Below, piece by piece: positions 1-8,074 of a stretch of 28,343 nucleotides of DNA; within the stretch, counting starts at the first letter, position 1; every line of letters starts with the position of its first letter. Location: IMG/VR virus record IMGVR_UViG_3300023116_000257, positions 1-28,343 of that record; one strand, given 5' to 3'. The stretch comes from a virus. The notes under the pieces were generated by a model. It worked only from the letters and a program-made list of their open reading frames with translations. It was not told where the DNA came from and made no database searches. Made by a program: the position numbers and the translations under genes.

Positions 1-2177
1 GCTTGAGTGTCGATATCTAAATAGTCAGGCACTATATTTTCTGCCTTCCAGTTAATTTTCTTCATGTTTTTGGTTATTTTAACCCATTTATGGTAGTTAT
101 AGACATCCTTTAAGCAGTGAGTCATCTCGCCTACATCACCACTAAAGTAGTTTTCTGCAAATTTAATTGCTCGCCTAATCCAATCTTCTTCCATCAAGCT
201 ACTTGGCTTAAATAGATCTCCCTGCCAGTGGCGTAATGCACCCTCGCAAGCACGCCATAAATCATCATTAAAGGCGTGTAGACCGTCCACTATTAACCCA
301 GAGGCAAAAAGTGCTGCATCTCCATAAAATTTAATCAAAGTATCAATGTCAAATACTTCTGTAAAGGGAGCTTGTGCATATGCTTTATCACCTGCCAGCC
401 CCAACAGGCTTATTCCAGCAAAATCTTCCCTATGATTAAATATATACTCTTCTACCTCATCCCAATCATTCACTTGAATAGTATTTGAAACATTATGCCT
501 AACTACAGGATTAACACATAAATGCTCATTAGTTCCATACTCTACCCAGTTATTTTGAGTAAGACGTACAAGTTCTAACTGATTTATGCCTACGAGATGA
601 CGCTTAAACAAAGAATTCTTGGGTGCTGTGACAGGAATAGAAAAAATCCAATCTGTACCCAACGGATTCCAAACACTTTGTTCTATTGCATCGGGGTTAT
701 ACTTTGCGAAAACTTTTGCAACATCGTTTTCTTTATTCATCTGCATATTTCTAAAGTATCTTGCCGCGTGCTCTCCGTGAATACCGCTAGCAGTCCCTAA
801 AAGAACTGAAGCATTTCCGCTTGGTTTTACACAGGTAGTTCTTGCAGATTGATTTATTCCAATAAGTCTAGCAAGAATTCTATTTGTAGCTTTTACGACT
901 TCTGCGCCTTCACGCTGCACGTCGGTATTGAACAATACTTCAGGATTATTTGTCCATCCTGTAACGGAAACTCCCAATAATGCTTCTCTTTCAAAGATAC
1001 GCTTAGAGGCTTCCTCCACGTATCGAAAATCAGTGTATCCAGCTTGAAGAGTCCCGATAATAGAAGCTGCTCTACAGGCTTCGTAAAATTTTTCTGGTGT
1101 GTCACAATATGCTCCATTTATCTCTGTAAGATTACAGCCTTGCCATCCACTTACACCATCTTCTGTAACTGGCCACATTCCGATTTCAACGCACGGATTC
1201 ACTGTAATGTCTTTATCGTCCACGAACACAAATCCAGGCTCGCCAAACTCTTTTACGCTTTTAAAAAGTGTAGAAAATTGCTCTCTTGTCACTTCATTTT
1301 TTACAAGCATAGCAGAGTTATTAGACCTGGCACGTTGAGGATTATCCATATACCAGTTGCCCGTTTTTGCGTTCATCATTTCTGTATCATCAGGCGAAAA
1401 GAGGCAGATTGTCGCAGCGCGACGAACGCCTCCGCTTAGGACAGCGTCTGCCATATGCATAGTTACATCATACGCTATGATAGGACGCCAAGCAGTCTCA
1501 CCTTTACCAGCCACTTCTCTTGTCAACAATTCCTCAATTTTACTCAAAGAGTGGCGAAGTCCGTCTGGCCCAGGAGCTTTAAAGCCGCCCGTAATTTTTG
1601 AACCTTTGGGACGAATTAAAGAATAATCAAAAGCAATGTGATGGCCTTCATACTCTGCAAACTTTGCTTCAGAGTTGTTAGGCGAAAAAGATGCAATTAA
1701 TGCACCGATTGCGTCACTCCATCCTTCTATCGAGTCAGGAATAATAAAAGTTTTTGCCTCTTTATCCCTCTCTTTTAGATTTGGAAGTTTTGCTACGTGA
1801 TGAAACTGTACGCTGAACCCTGTGCCGCACCCGCATAAAAGCCAGTACATACATTCACGGAAAAAATGCCTTCTGTCTACCCAAGTAGACAAGCAATTAT
1901 ACATTTTAGCCTCGTGCTTTAGCATAGGGTCGCCGCCCCACTGTAAAGCTCTTTGAGAGGCAAGCACCTTTTGCTCTAAGTAACATTCTTCTGCAAAATC
2001 AATCGCTGTAGCTAACTCTCTGTTAGCTTCTAACTCTTTAGCGTACTTTTTACGGTGCATATTCATTACGCGCTTTACACTATCTTCCCAGTTTTCTGTC
2101 TTTCCGACATCTTCCATGAATCTAGCATAATCGCTATAAAATTTTATATTGCTTGCATACTTGGTGCCGCCCTTCAT
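1..2177 (-). CDS. nrdJ: Adenosylcobalamin-dependent (class II) ribonucleotide reductase, 3' end cut by window
   Basis: The frame is open from ATG 2177 to the window edge, giving 725 codons with no stop. The C-terminus lies outside; the Lactobacillus leichmannii monomeric enzyme is about 739 aa, so little is missing if this one is similar. The enzyme reduces ribonucleotides to deoxyribonucleotides using B12 radical chemistry. Visible motifs are a cysteine in KMYNCLSTW (about residue 95), the radical-site NPCVE (Cys329, Glu331) and the partner cysteine in GCNLTEIN (Cys348), plus SGGVRRAATICLFSP (about 249-262). SQRALQWGGDP near residue 75 also fits the monomeric RTPR type. The start has GAGAGG upstream and overlaps the exonuclease stop by 4 nt (ATGA). 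It is the last visible gene of the P1 unit and would supply dNTPs for replication. No NrdB-like subunit is seen, as expected for class II. Confidence 0.92.
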   Translation of the reverse strand, partial: MKGGTKYASNIKFYSDYARFMEDVGKTENWEDSVKRVMNMHRKKYAKELEANRELATAIDFAEECYLEQKVLASQRALQWGGDPMLKHEAKMYNCLSTWVDRRHFFRECMYWLLCGCGTGFSVQFHHVAKLPNLKERDKEAKTFIIPDSIEGWSDAIGALIASFSPNNSEAKFAEYEGHHIAFDYSLIRPKGSKITGGFKAPGPDGLRHSLSKIEELLTREVAGKGETAWRPIIAYDVTMHMADAVLSGGVRRAATICLFSPDDTEMMNAKTGNWYMDNPQRARSNNSAMLVKNEVTREQFSTLFKSVKEFGEPGFVFVDDKDITVNPCVEIGMWPVTEDGVSGWQGCNLTEINGAYCDTPEKFYEACRAASIIGTLQAGYTDFRYVEEASKRIFEREALLGVSVTGWTNNPEVLFNTDVQREGAEVVKATNRILARLIGINQSARTTCVKPSGNASVLLGTASGIHGEHAARYFRNMQMNKENDVAKVFAKYNPDAIEQSVWNPLGTDWIFSIPVTAPKNSLFKRHLVGINQLELVRLTQNNWVEYGTNEHLCVNPVVRHNVSNTIQVNDWDEVEEYIFNHREDFAGISLLGLAGDKAYAQAPFTEVFDIDTLIKFYGDAALFASGLIVDGLHAFNDDLWRACEGALRHWQGDLFKPSSLMEEDWIRRAIKFAENYFSGDVGEMTHCLKDVYNYHKWVKITKNMKKINWKAENIVPDYLDIDTQ

Positions 2178-3013
2178 ATGATACCTCTCAATCTAGAATT
2201 CATATCTTCTACGTTTTCTAGTCCTATTGCTTCTTCGCAATACGTTAAAAGATCCATCAACTCTACATTTAGTAGTAGTTGATCCGCGTTTTCATTAAGT
2301 TCTTGAATAAACTTATATCTACTATCTATCGGTATAGCGTCGTGTATGTCAAAAACATCACCATACTGTTCTATTAAAGACACGGCTCTCTTAGGGCCGA
2401 TTCCTTTAATTCCATTTATATTATCGCCTTTATCTCCTACTAAACATTTATAGCTTATATAGTTTTCTGGAGCAACATCATAATGAGTATTCCAATTTCC
2501 AAGCGTAACTTCCTTCCTCGTCACATATGAAAACCTGTTTACACTATCATCTATGAGCAGATCCCAGTCTCTATCGGAACTGACTAGCCAAATTGTCTCA
2601 AATCCATACTTATCTTTGTTTTTGACCACTAAGCCTGCTAAGTCGTCAGCCTCTACGCCTTTATATCTTAAAACTGTATATTGTTCTGCTGCAAGATCAA
2701 GACTGGCTTCAAACTCTTCGAAAAATTCTTCAAAAGCTATTTTTTCTGCTTCTGTCTGATCTTTGAACCGTTCTTTTCTATCGGCCTTGTACTCGGGGTA
2801 CAGCCCCTTTCTATATGTAGAAGATCCCCAATCTGCACATAATATAATTGTTCCACAATTATACGATGTGGCTAAAGATTCTACTGTTTTTAGGTAGTCA
2901 AATCTAAAATCTGTTCTTCCTGCGTGTTTCCATCGAAACGCCAGGTTTAACGCATCTACCACAAGCACAGTGCTTGCCTCTACGTTTGTCATTTCTGTGA
3001 ATGTTTTAGCCAT
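2174..3013 (-). CDS. 5'-3' exonuclease / flap endonuclease (PolI N-terminal / T5 D15 type)
   Basis: This 279-aa protein has the full metal-binding set of the FEN/5' nuclease family. The residues are D20 (VVDALN), D61 (ADWG), the YPEYKADRK arch motif (72-80), E121/D123/D124 (VEADD), D147/D149 (SSDRDW) and D194/D197 (GDKGDN). The last runs into the helix-hairpin-helix GIKGIGPKRA (201-210). The family cleaves 5' flaps and RNA primers and degrades DNA 5' to 3'. The polymerase at 9.8-12.1 kb has no 5' nuclease domain, so this protein probably supplies that activity in trans, as D15 does in T5. It overlaps the upstream nuclease gene by 8 nt and the reductase by 4 nt, which indicates translational coupling. 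Confidence 0.93.
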   Translation of the reverse strand: MAKTFTEMTNVEASTVLVVDALNLAFRWKHAGRTDFRFDYLKTVESLATSYNCGTIILCADWGSSTYRKGLYPEYKADRKERFKDQTEAEKIAFEEFFEEFEASLDLAAEQYTVLRYKGVEADDLAGLVVKNKDKYGFETIWLVSSDRDWDLLIDDSVNRFSYVTRKEVTLGNWNTHYDVAPENYISYKCLVGDKGDNINGIKGIGPKRAVSLIEQYGDVFDIHDAIPIDSRYKFIQELNENADQLLLNVELMDLLTYCEEAIGLENVEDMNSRLRGII

Positions 3014-3449
3014 TTATAAACTCTATATCTTCTCTTTCTAGCCATTCTTCGGCTAGTGTTACATAACATTCCAGCCAAGGTAAATATATAAACTCTTCAA
3101 AGTTTTTTGGTTTTATTTCGGTACAGACATATACTTTTGATCTATTATATTTATAGAACAATAGAGGCTCTTGATTGCCTCCTTTTGCCTGTAATTTTAA
3201 TTTCTGCCACCACTTTATAAGATTATTTGTCTTGGGCTGGGTAAAAATTTTATCTGAAAAAGGAGAGTCTGAATAGTTTTTAACTTCTATACAGAATCTG
3301 TTTTTCTCGTGTGGTACATATAAATCTCCTTTGAGATACTCTAACGCGCCCGAGTTTGGTACTCTTTCAAACTGTAAATCCGTGTACAATCTTAGTATAT
3401 CTCTAACTATGTACTCTCCTCTAGCACCTTTTGCTCTTGAATCAACCAT
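3006..3449 (-). CDS. PD-(D/E)XK nuclease, Holliday-junction-resolvase-like
   Basis: This 147-aa protein opens with SRAKGARGEYIVRDIL, then RVPNSGALEYLKGDLYVP and IEVKNY. The pattern E12, D42, E55, K57 matches the PD-(D/E)XK core, and the order of motifs resembles archaeal Hjc and phage resolvases, which cut four-way junctions. The C-terminal half has no motif that I recognise. It sits between SbcC and the flap exonuclease in a recombination operon, which supports a role in processing recombination or replication junctions. It overlaps its upstream neighbour by 8 nt and the exonuclease by 8 nt. It could instead be a different PD-(D/E)XK nuclease. The fold assignment is more secure than the substrate. 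Confidence 0.7.
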   Translation of the reverse strand: MVDSRAKGARGEYIVRDILRLYTDLQFERVPNSGALEYLKGDLYVPHEKNRFCIEVKNYSDSPFSDKIFTQPKTNNLIKWWQKLKLQAKGGNQEPLLFYKYNRSKVYVCTEIKPKNFEEFIYLPWLECYVTLAEEWLEREDIEFING

Positions 3450-3654
3450 CTTCCTCTAATCCAAACTTACGAAGCATAAATAGTTTATCTTCGTACTCGG
3501 CCAGTTTAGCCAGCTCTTCTTCTAAAGTTTCCATAATATCAGGATGTTCAGGAACCGCTACAGGATTCTCTAAAATTAACTCAACGTTCATTTCATGATA
3601 AAGTATTCTACCTTCTAGATATACTTTTGCGGCTTTTAATATTTTCTCTCTCAT
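3442..3654 (-). CDS. 70-aa protein of unknown function
   Basis: I do not recognise this protein. It is short and acidic, predicted largely helical, with a Leu/Glu-rich C-terminal half (METLEEELAKLAEYEDKL) that could form a short coiled coil. GGAG lies 7 nt before the ATG. The gene starts 1 nt after the SbcC stop and overlaps the resolvase-like gene by 8 nt, so it belongs to the recombination operon and may be an accessory factor. That role is inferred from position only. Confidence 0.75.
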   Translation of the reverse strand: MREKILKAAKVYLEGRILYHEMNVELILENPVAVPEHPDIMETLEEELAKLAEYEDKLFMLRKFGLEEDG

Positions 3655-3655
3655 A

Positions 3656-5479
3656 TTACATCTCCAACTGACTTATATTGCCTTCTTTTACAACTTCTAT
3701 TTTATCCAGTAATGGGTGTGTCCATCCATGCGATACTATATAAGTGTTTAATTCTTCTCCAAGTAGAACTTCTACTAGCTTCTCTCTGCCTGCCTCATCT
3801 AAGACATTCATTACTTCGTCCAAAAACAGTATATTTATTCTCGATTTAGATATGCTACTCATTAGTTTTCTTATAGCTATGAGTGTTGCTGTATTTACTC
3901 TGGCGAGTTCCCCGGTAGAAAGTGCAAGAATATCTACAGACTTTCCATTATCTGTTATTTGGACATTTAATTTATCATTGCTTACCACAAACTCAAGAGT
4001 AAATCTACCATCAGATAGTTCTGCCAAATACGAGTTTGTGAGTTCTTCTAAATCCTTGACCAAGTTTTCTATTTTGTATGCCAATAGGCCATTTGTACTA
4101 AAGGCTTTTTTAAGGACTTCGACATTAGATAAAGATGCATCTATGCCTTTTAACTTTTTCTGAACTTGTCTTAACTCCTCTTCAAAATTATCTGTCTGTT
4201 CTTGAATTACTTCTATTCTTGTATTCCTGGCAGTTCTCTTAGCATTTTCCTCTGCTATCTCTTTTATCTTTGCTTTTGCTTCTCTAAGGCGATCAGAAAC
4301 TTCTTTTAATCTAATCTCTAATTCTTCTTGGTCTACTAAACTAGTAGGTAGATCATGGTCTATGCTTCTATATATGTCCGTCCACTGCTGCTCCAGTTTT
4401 TTAGCCTCTTGGTAAATTTTATTTCTTTCCTTGATTTCGGCTATTTTTGCCCTTAAATCGTCTATTTTTACTTGGCTTGTTTGAAGCATACTTTCTGCGC
4501 GACAAGCTATTTTATGTACTGCTTGTAGATCAATTTCTTGCCCGCAAGTAGGACAAGTATCATTATCATCTATAGGCACATAAAGACCTTGTTCTTCCTT
4601 ATACCCTTTTAGAACTTCTTTGGCTTCTGTGGCTCTGGACTGCCATCGTCCTATTTCAGTTTGCATATCATCATAAGACTCGATGCCAGAAATATCTATG
4701 TTCTGAAACTCTGAAACATTGATTTGTTGCAGTAAGTCTTTGAACTGATTATTTTTTGAAATTTTTTTATTGGTCTCCGAAATTTTTTCAATTTCTGTCG
4801 TCAACTGACGTAATTCTTTTTCGTCTGTATCCGTATTAATTTCTAAATTTAGCATTGGAAGTGTGGTAGTATCTGTCAATTTGTTGTCAGACAACCATTT
4901 TTCTATGGTATCTATCTGTGATTGTGCACTTCTTACTTCAATATTTAACTCTCTCGCTGCTTCTTTAAAAATATCAAACAGCTTTACGTATTCTTCTAAA
5001 TGCAACAAATCTATAAGAAACTTTTTTCTGTTAGTATCCGTAGCAGTTAAAAATTGTAAACTAGCGTTTGTATTTTGATAGACTAACTGCGAAAAGGTTT
5101 TAAAATCTATACCAATAATATTCTGTAAAGACTTATAAGTATTTGTAGCTGTATGGCTAGAAATATCCTTACCATTTTTCTCCAGCTTTACTTTGATACT
5201 AGTTTTTCTATCAACGGTGATTTTATATTCATCATCGTCTTTAGTAAAAGTAAGACTAATAAAGTATCCATCATTTACATATCTGTTAGGTATATCAGCT
5301 TTCTTAATTCCTTTTGAGTTTTTATTATAGCAAACTTCTTCGATAATCAATGGTATCGAAGATTTGCCCATTCCATTTGTTCCAATAATTTGAGTCAATG
5401 TGTTAGAGTCAAGAGCCAGAACATTGTCTGGCCCATAACTAAAACAATTACTCCATTGCAATTCTTTGAGAGTAATCAT
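3656..5479 (-). CDS. SbcC/Rad50-like recombination ATPase (T4 gp46 / T5 D13 type)
   Basis: This 607-aa SMC-like ATPase has a Walker A GTNGMGKSS (33-41) and a long charged coiled-coil region (about 170-470) broken by a zinc hook CPTCGQ (C309, C312). The ABC signature is LSTGELARVN (about 520-529) and the Walker B is ILFLDE (550-555), followed by a D-loop-like VLDEAGRE. This is the full domain order of the family at phage length, roughly half that of bacterial SbcC. With the nuclease encoded just upstream it should form the Mre11/Rad50-type complex that processes DNA ends for recombination-dependent replication. The start has AGGA 8 nt upstream and overlaps the nuclease gene by 32 nt. Confidence 0.93.
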   Translation of the reverse strand: MITLKELQWSNCFSYGPDNVLALDSNTLTQIIGTNGMGKSSIPLIIEEVCYNKNSKGIKKADIPNRYVNDGYFISLTFTKDDDEYKITVDRKTSIKVKLEKNGKDISSHTATNTYKSLQNIIGIDFKTFSQLVYQNTNASLQFLTATDTNRKKFLIDLLHLEEYVKLFDIFKEAARELNIEVRSAQSQIDTIEKWLSDNKLTDTTTLPMLNLEINTDTDEKELRQLTTEIEKISETNKKISKNNQFKDLLQQINVSEFQNIDISGIESYDDMQTEIGRWQSRATEAKEVLKGYKEEQGLYVPIDDNDTCPTCGQEIDLQAVHKIACRAESMLQTSQVKIDDLRAKIAEIKERNKIYQEAKKLEQQWTDIYRSIDHDLPTSLVDQEELEIRLKEVSDRLREAKAKIKEIAEENAKRTARNTRIEVIQEQTDNFEEELRQVQKKLKGIDASLSNVEVLKKAFSTNGLLAYKIENLVKDLEELTNSYLAELSDGRFTLEFVVSNDKLNVQITDNGKSVDILALSTGELARVNTATLIAIRKLMSSISKSRINILFLDEVMNVLDEAGREKLVEVLLGEELNTYIVSHGWTHPLLDKIEVVKEGNISQLEM

Positions 5480-6407
5480 GATATGTTCCTATAACATTGG
5501 ATATTTTATTTTCATCAAGTTCTAAAATATATGTTAGATACTCTACTAGTTCATCTTCTAGACTCATAGTGTTATCAAGCAGCAAAGTAGCTTCACTACT
5601 ACGTTTTACTACTTTTTTATCTAGCAGTTCTGAGTTCTTGACTCCAGCAAGATCTTGCATATCGCCTTCTAATTCATATATTGTATGATGGTAGTCTGTT
5701 GCAATCATTTCATCTGTAGACTGAACTGTCTTTCTTATTAGTTGAGGCAGTTCAAACTCGTGAAATTTCCAGTTCCAGTTATTTTCATCAATCATGAGAT
5801 AGCCTGTCTTTACTTCATTTCTATGAAAAGAAGTAGTCATGGGGCTGCCTGGGTATACAATGTTTCTCTGCGTATTAGAATGAGAGTGTAAGTCTCCCGC
5901 AAAAACCACAGGAAAATCCTTAAGCAAATCCAAGTCTATCTCAGGCTTAACATGGGGTGGAATTTCTCCACGAACATGGGTAAATACAGGATACTCAGTC
6001 TTAGACTGAATTTCTTTTATACAAGATTTTTTATGTAAGTCACAGTATGGAAGAATCCAAAAATCATGCCCAGGATAGAAAGTGGTGTTTGTTTGCACCT
6101 CTACTAAAGGATTAAGATTTTGTGTGACTCCTTGCAAAAAGTCAAAGAAAGTTTGATTCTTTTTTGTTGCCTCATGGTTCCCGTCAAAGATAATAGTAGG
6201 AACTTTTACGTTAGCAATAAATATAAAGAATAGTTCTAGTTCTTCCATAGTCGGTAGGCGATCAAATAGATCGCCTCCGATTATGTGAAGATCGCACTCT
6301 ATATTATGTACTTGATGAAAGAACTCAAGATACCTGCGTGAAGCCCAAGCAACTGGGACATTTTTCTGCCCTAGCTTTATGTGCCAGTCTGCTGTAAAAA
6401 GAATCAT
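5448..6407 (-). CDS. SbcD/Mre11-like exonuclease subunit (T4 gp47 / T5 D12 type)
   Basis: This 319-aa metallophosphoesterase shows all five family motifs: FTADWHI (D7, H9), GGDLFDR (D46), GNHE (N77, H78), THVRGE (H144) and GDLHSH (H174, H176). These residues coordinate two metal ions for the Mre11/SbcD nuclease. The last motif is GDxHxH where GHxH is more usual. The C-terminal third would be the capping and SbcC-contact region. AAGG lies 8 nt before the ATG, and ATGA overlaps the stop of the 194-aa gene. The order SbcD then SbcC, with a 32-nt overlap, is the common arrangement for this pair. Confidence 0.93.
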   Translation of the reverse strand: MILFTADWHIKLGQKNVPVAWASRRYLEFFHQVHNIECDLHIIGGDLFDRLPTMEELELFFIFIANVKVPTIIFDGNHEATKKNQTFFDFLQGVTQNLNPLVEVQTNTTFYPGHDFWILPYCDLHKKSCIKEIQSKTEYPVFTHVRGEIPPHVKPEIDLDLLKDFPVVFAGDLHSHSNTQRNIVYPGSPMTTSFHRNEVKTGYLMIDENNWNWKFHEFELPQLIRKTVQSTDEMIATDYHHTIYELEGDMQDLAGVKNSELLDKKVVKRSSEATLLLDNTMSLEDELVEYLTYILELDENKISNVIGTYHDYSQRIAME

Positions 6408-6988
6408 GAGTTGAACCTTGTATTTAGCACTAAAGTTTCTAATTTATCTTTTAAATCTTCCATTAGAGTATCCGTTCTATAACCGTTAATAGGAGGAATA
6501 ACGTATCTATCTATATAAGCTGAAGCGCCTTCGATTAAACTATCAATATTTGGCCCTATTTCATCATCTAGCCTATCAATATCAGCAATTAATTTCATTT
6601 CTACTTTAAGAGGAACTTTTCCTTCAGCTACCGCATAAGCAAAAGCTCTTAGGGAGGGCTTTATCAAGTGAGGAACACTAAACCCTGGCTTATAATACCG
6701 GGTTGTGCCCTCTCCACTCATTTTACCCCTTTTAAAGTAACTTGTCTTACCTGCGACAAAGACAAACTGGCAGGGCTCTATTAAGTAAAGATTTTCAACT
6801 TCTTCTTCCCAATAAAAATCTTTTAATTCTTTAGTTACGTGGGGGTTCGCATCTATATAAGCTCCCTTCATTGTATAAAGCTGTACAAACGCTTTTTTGC
6901 ACCCGGGCCCAAAACTACTTGCTTTTTGTCGTAGTAGTAGAAACCTATCGTCCGGTCGTTTACTCCTTTCATATGCATAAGCAGGCAT
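6404..6988 (-). CDS. 194-aa protein of unknown function
   Basis: No family is recognised. The protein is soluble, with a basic N-terminus (MPAYAYERSKRPDDRF), a central aromatic-rich stretch (YWEEEVENLYLIEPCQFVF) and an acidic helical C-terminal region with many Asp/Leu residues. The gene is placed between the SSB-like gene and SbcD and overlaps SbcD by 4 nt, suggesting a replication or recombination accessory role (inference). Its ribosome-binding region is unusual: AAGGAG is fused to a run of eight G residues ending 1 nt before the ATG. Confidence 0.8.
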   Translation of the reverse strand: MPAYAYERSKRPDDRFLLLRQKASSFGPGCKKAFVQLYTMKGAYIDANPHVTKELKDFYWEEEVENLYLIEPCQFVFVAGKTSYFKRGKMSGEGTTRYYKPGFSVPHLIKPSLRAFAYAVAEGKVPLKVEMKLIADIDRLDDEIGPNIDSLIEGASAYIDRYVIPPINGYRTDTLMEDLKDKLETLVLNTRFNS

Positions 6989-7003
6989 GCCCCCCCCTCC
7001 TTA
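6986..7003 (-). promoter_or_regulatory. Shine-Dalgarno with eight-G homopolymer
   Basis: On the minus strand the sequence reads AAGGAGGGGGGGGCATG. The tract of eight G residues (6997-6990) lies between the Shine-Dalgarno core and the ATG at 6988. A run this long in an otherwise AT-rich genome is prone to slippage, which would change the spacing but not the reading frame. Confidence 0.7.
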
Positions 7004-7627
7004 TGAAAACTCAGCTTCCAATGCTTCTTCGTCTACCTCCTCTTTGTTGCCGCCCGTGCGAACACGCTCCAGCAACTCTTTTTGTGCGTCAGGGGTAGGA
7101 CGAGGCATAACTTCATCCATAGAACGCAACTCTGAAATGAGTTCCATTTCAGTCTCATCAAGTTTACGCACTTTGCAACGAAGGGGTTGCAACTGATACT
7201 CTACGTTGAACGGCAGAGGGCCAGTTTTTACACGCTTGAACTTTACATCCCAACCAGTTTCAGGGTCGGTCGGATCTCCCAGATCCTCGGCAGCGGCCTT
7301 AATTTGATCCCAGAGCTTACGCTTGAGATTAAATACTTTCACTTCGCCATTGTGAATACATTGCATAGCGTATGACCAACCGCACCTGAGATCGGGGTAG
7401 TACTCACGAACCCAGTCTTTCTCTTTGTTGTTAAAGGTTTCCAAGTTACGATCAAAAGAAAGGCACTCCAGAGGAAGGTTCTTTTCATTCTCACCTTTAA
7501 TCCAATAAACATAACGGGCGAGTACATCGCCAACTAAACGAACGCTATTGTCGCCATCAACAAACTGATAGGAAACAATACTTGATTTTTGGGCTTGGCC
7601 CTTTGCTTGATTAAATCCAATAGCCAT
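7001..7627 (-). CDS. Single-stranded DNA-binding protein, gp32-like (probable)
   Basis: This 208-aa protein has a β-rich core (about residues 17-155: GDNSVRLVGDVLARYVYWI, RCGWSYAMQCIHNGEVKVFNL) and a strongly acidic tail (EEVDEEALEAEFS). This layout matches T4 gp32-like ssDNA-binding proteins of marine phages, where the acidic tail recruits replication partners. It lacks an obvious Cys cluster for the gp32 zinc site. A strong AAGGAG precedes the ATG, and the start overlaps the 135-aa gene by one base (TAATG). GC and codon use look richer than in neighbours, consistent with high expression. Placement near the head of a recombination/replication operon fits. The assignment rests on architecture rather than a decisive motif. 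Confidence 0.7.
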   Translation of the reverse strand: MAIGFNQAKGQAQKSSIVSYQFVDGDNSVRLVGDVLARYVYWIKGENEKNLPLECLSFDRNLETFNNKEKDWVREYYPDLRCGWSYAMQCIHNGEVKVFNLKRKLWDQIKAAAEDLGDPTDPETGWDVKFKRVKTGPLPFNVEYQLQPLRCKVRKLDETEMELISELRSMDEVMPRPTPDAQKELLERVRTGGNKEEVDEEALEAEFS

Positions 7628-8034
7628 TAGTGTTTCTCCTTTGGGACTTCTTCGTATACAAAATGTACTCTTCCATTCTGTACGTAAAGTAGCCTGTCAT
7701 CGTTAATAAATTCTTTAGGATCGTAGTCTAAATGAATAAGATCCAATGTTGTGTCTTTTGTGACTAAGTAATTTGCATAGCTTCTATAGGAAGCCATGGA
7801 AGCGTATATTCCTATATCTCTATAAGAATGTTTATAGGCATTGTATATTAGTACATCAGCATTGAGCATAAATGACTGACCCAGAAAGCTATGGCGTACT
7901 TTGTGGTACGGATAAATAGGATCAAATCTGTCTTTGGGAAATGTATTGTGAACTAACATTCTTAGAATTAAGAATATTTCGAACGCGTCTCCATCTGTCG
8001 CTGCAAAAATGCTTTTCCAATTATACAATAGCAT
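7627..8034 (-). CDS. 135-aa protein of unknown function; 5' end uncertain
   Basis: No family is recognised. The protein is soluble and rich in Tyr/Asp/His, with an N-terminal hydrophobic helix (FEIFLILRMLVHN). Its ATG at 8034 directly abuts the TATAAT of promoter P1 and lies upstream of the transcription start expected near 8028, so this ATG should not be in the P1 transcript. Alternatives are the TTG at 8028 (codon 3, about +1, leaderless) and the ATG at 7959 (residue 26). Neither has a clear Shine-Dalgarno. The stop overlaps the SSB-like start by one base, so the frame is probably translated. It is the first gene of the P1 unit. Confidence 0.7.
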   Translation of the reverse strand: MLLYNWKSIFAATDGDAFEIFLILRMLVHNTFPKDRFDPIYPYHKVRHSFLGQSFMLNADVLIYNAYKHSYRDIGIYASMASYRSYANYLVTKDTTLDLIHLDYDPKEFINDDRLLYVQNGRVHFVYEEVPKEKH

Positions 8035-8074
8035 ATTATACCAAAATTTTAAGCTTTTGTCAAGAACTATTTTT
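8035..8074 (-). promoter_or_regulatory. Promoter P1 (sigma70-type, extended family)
   Basis: On the minus strand, the element AAAAATAGTTC (8074-8064) adjoins TTGACA (8063-8058), then 17 nt, then TATAAT (8040-8035). Both hexamers and the spacing are consensus. It lies just after the SF2 helicase stop and drives the nuclease/SSB/RNR unit. Predicted start is near 8028. Confidence 0.9.

Noticed and set aside
597-2282. Plus-strand open frames opposite the ribonucleotide reductase
   Set aside because: They are antisense readings of a gene with clear family motifs and have no ribosome sites.
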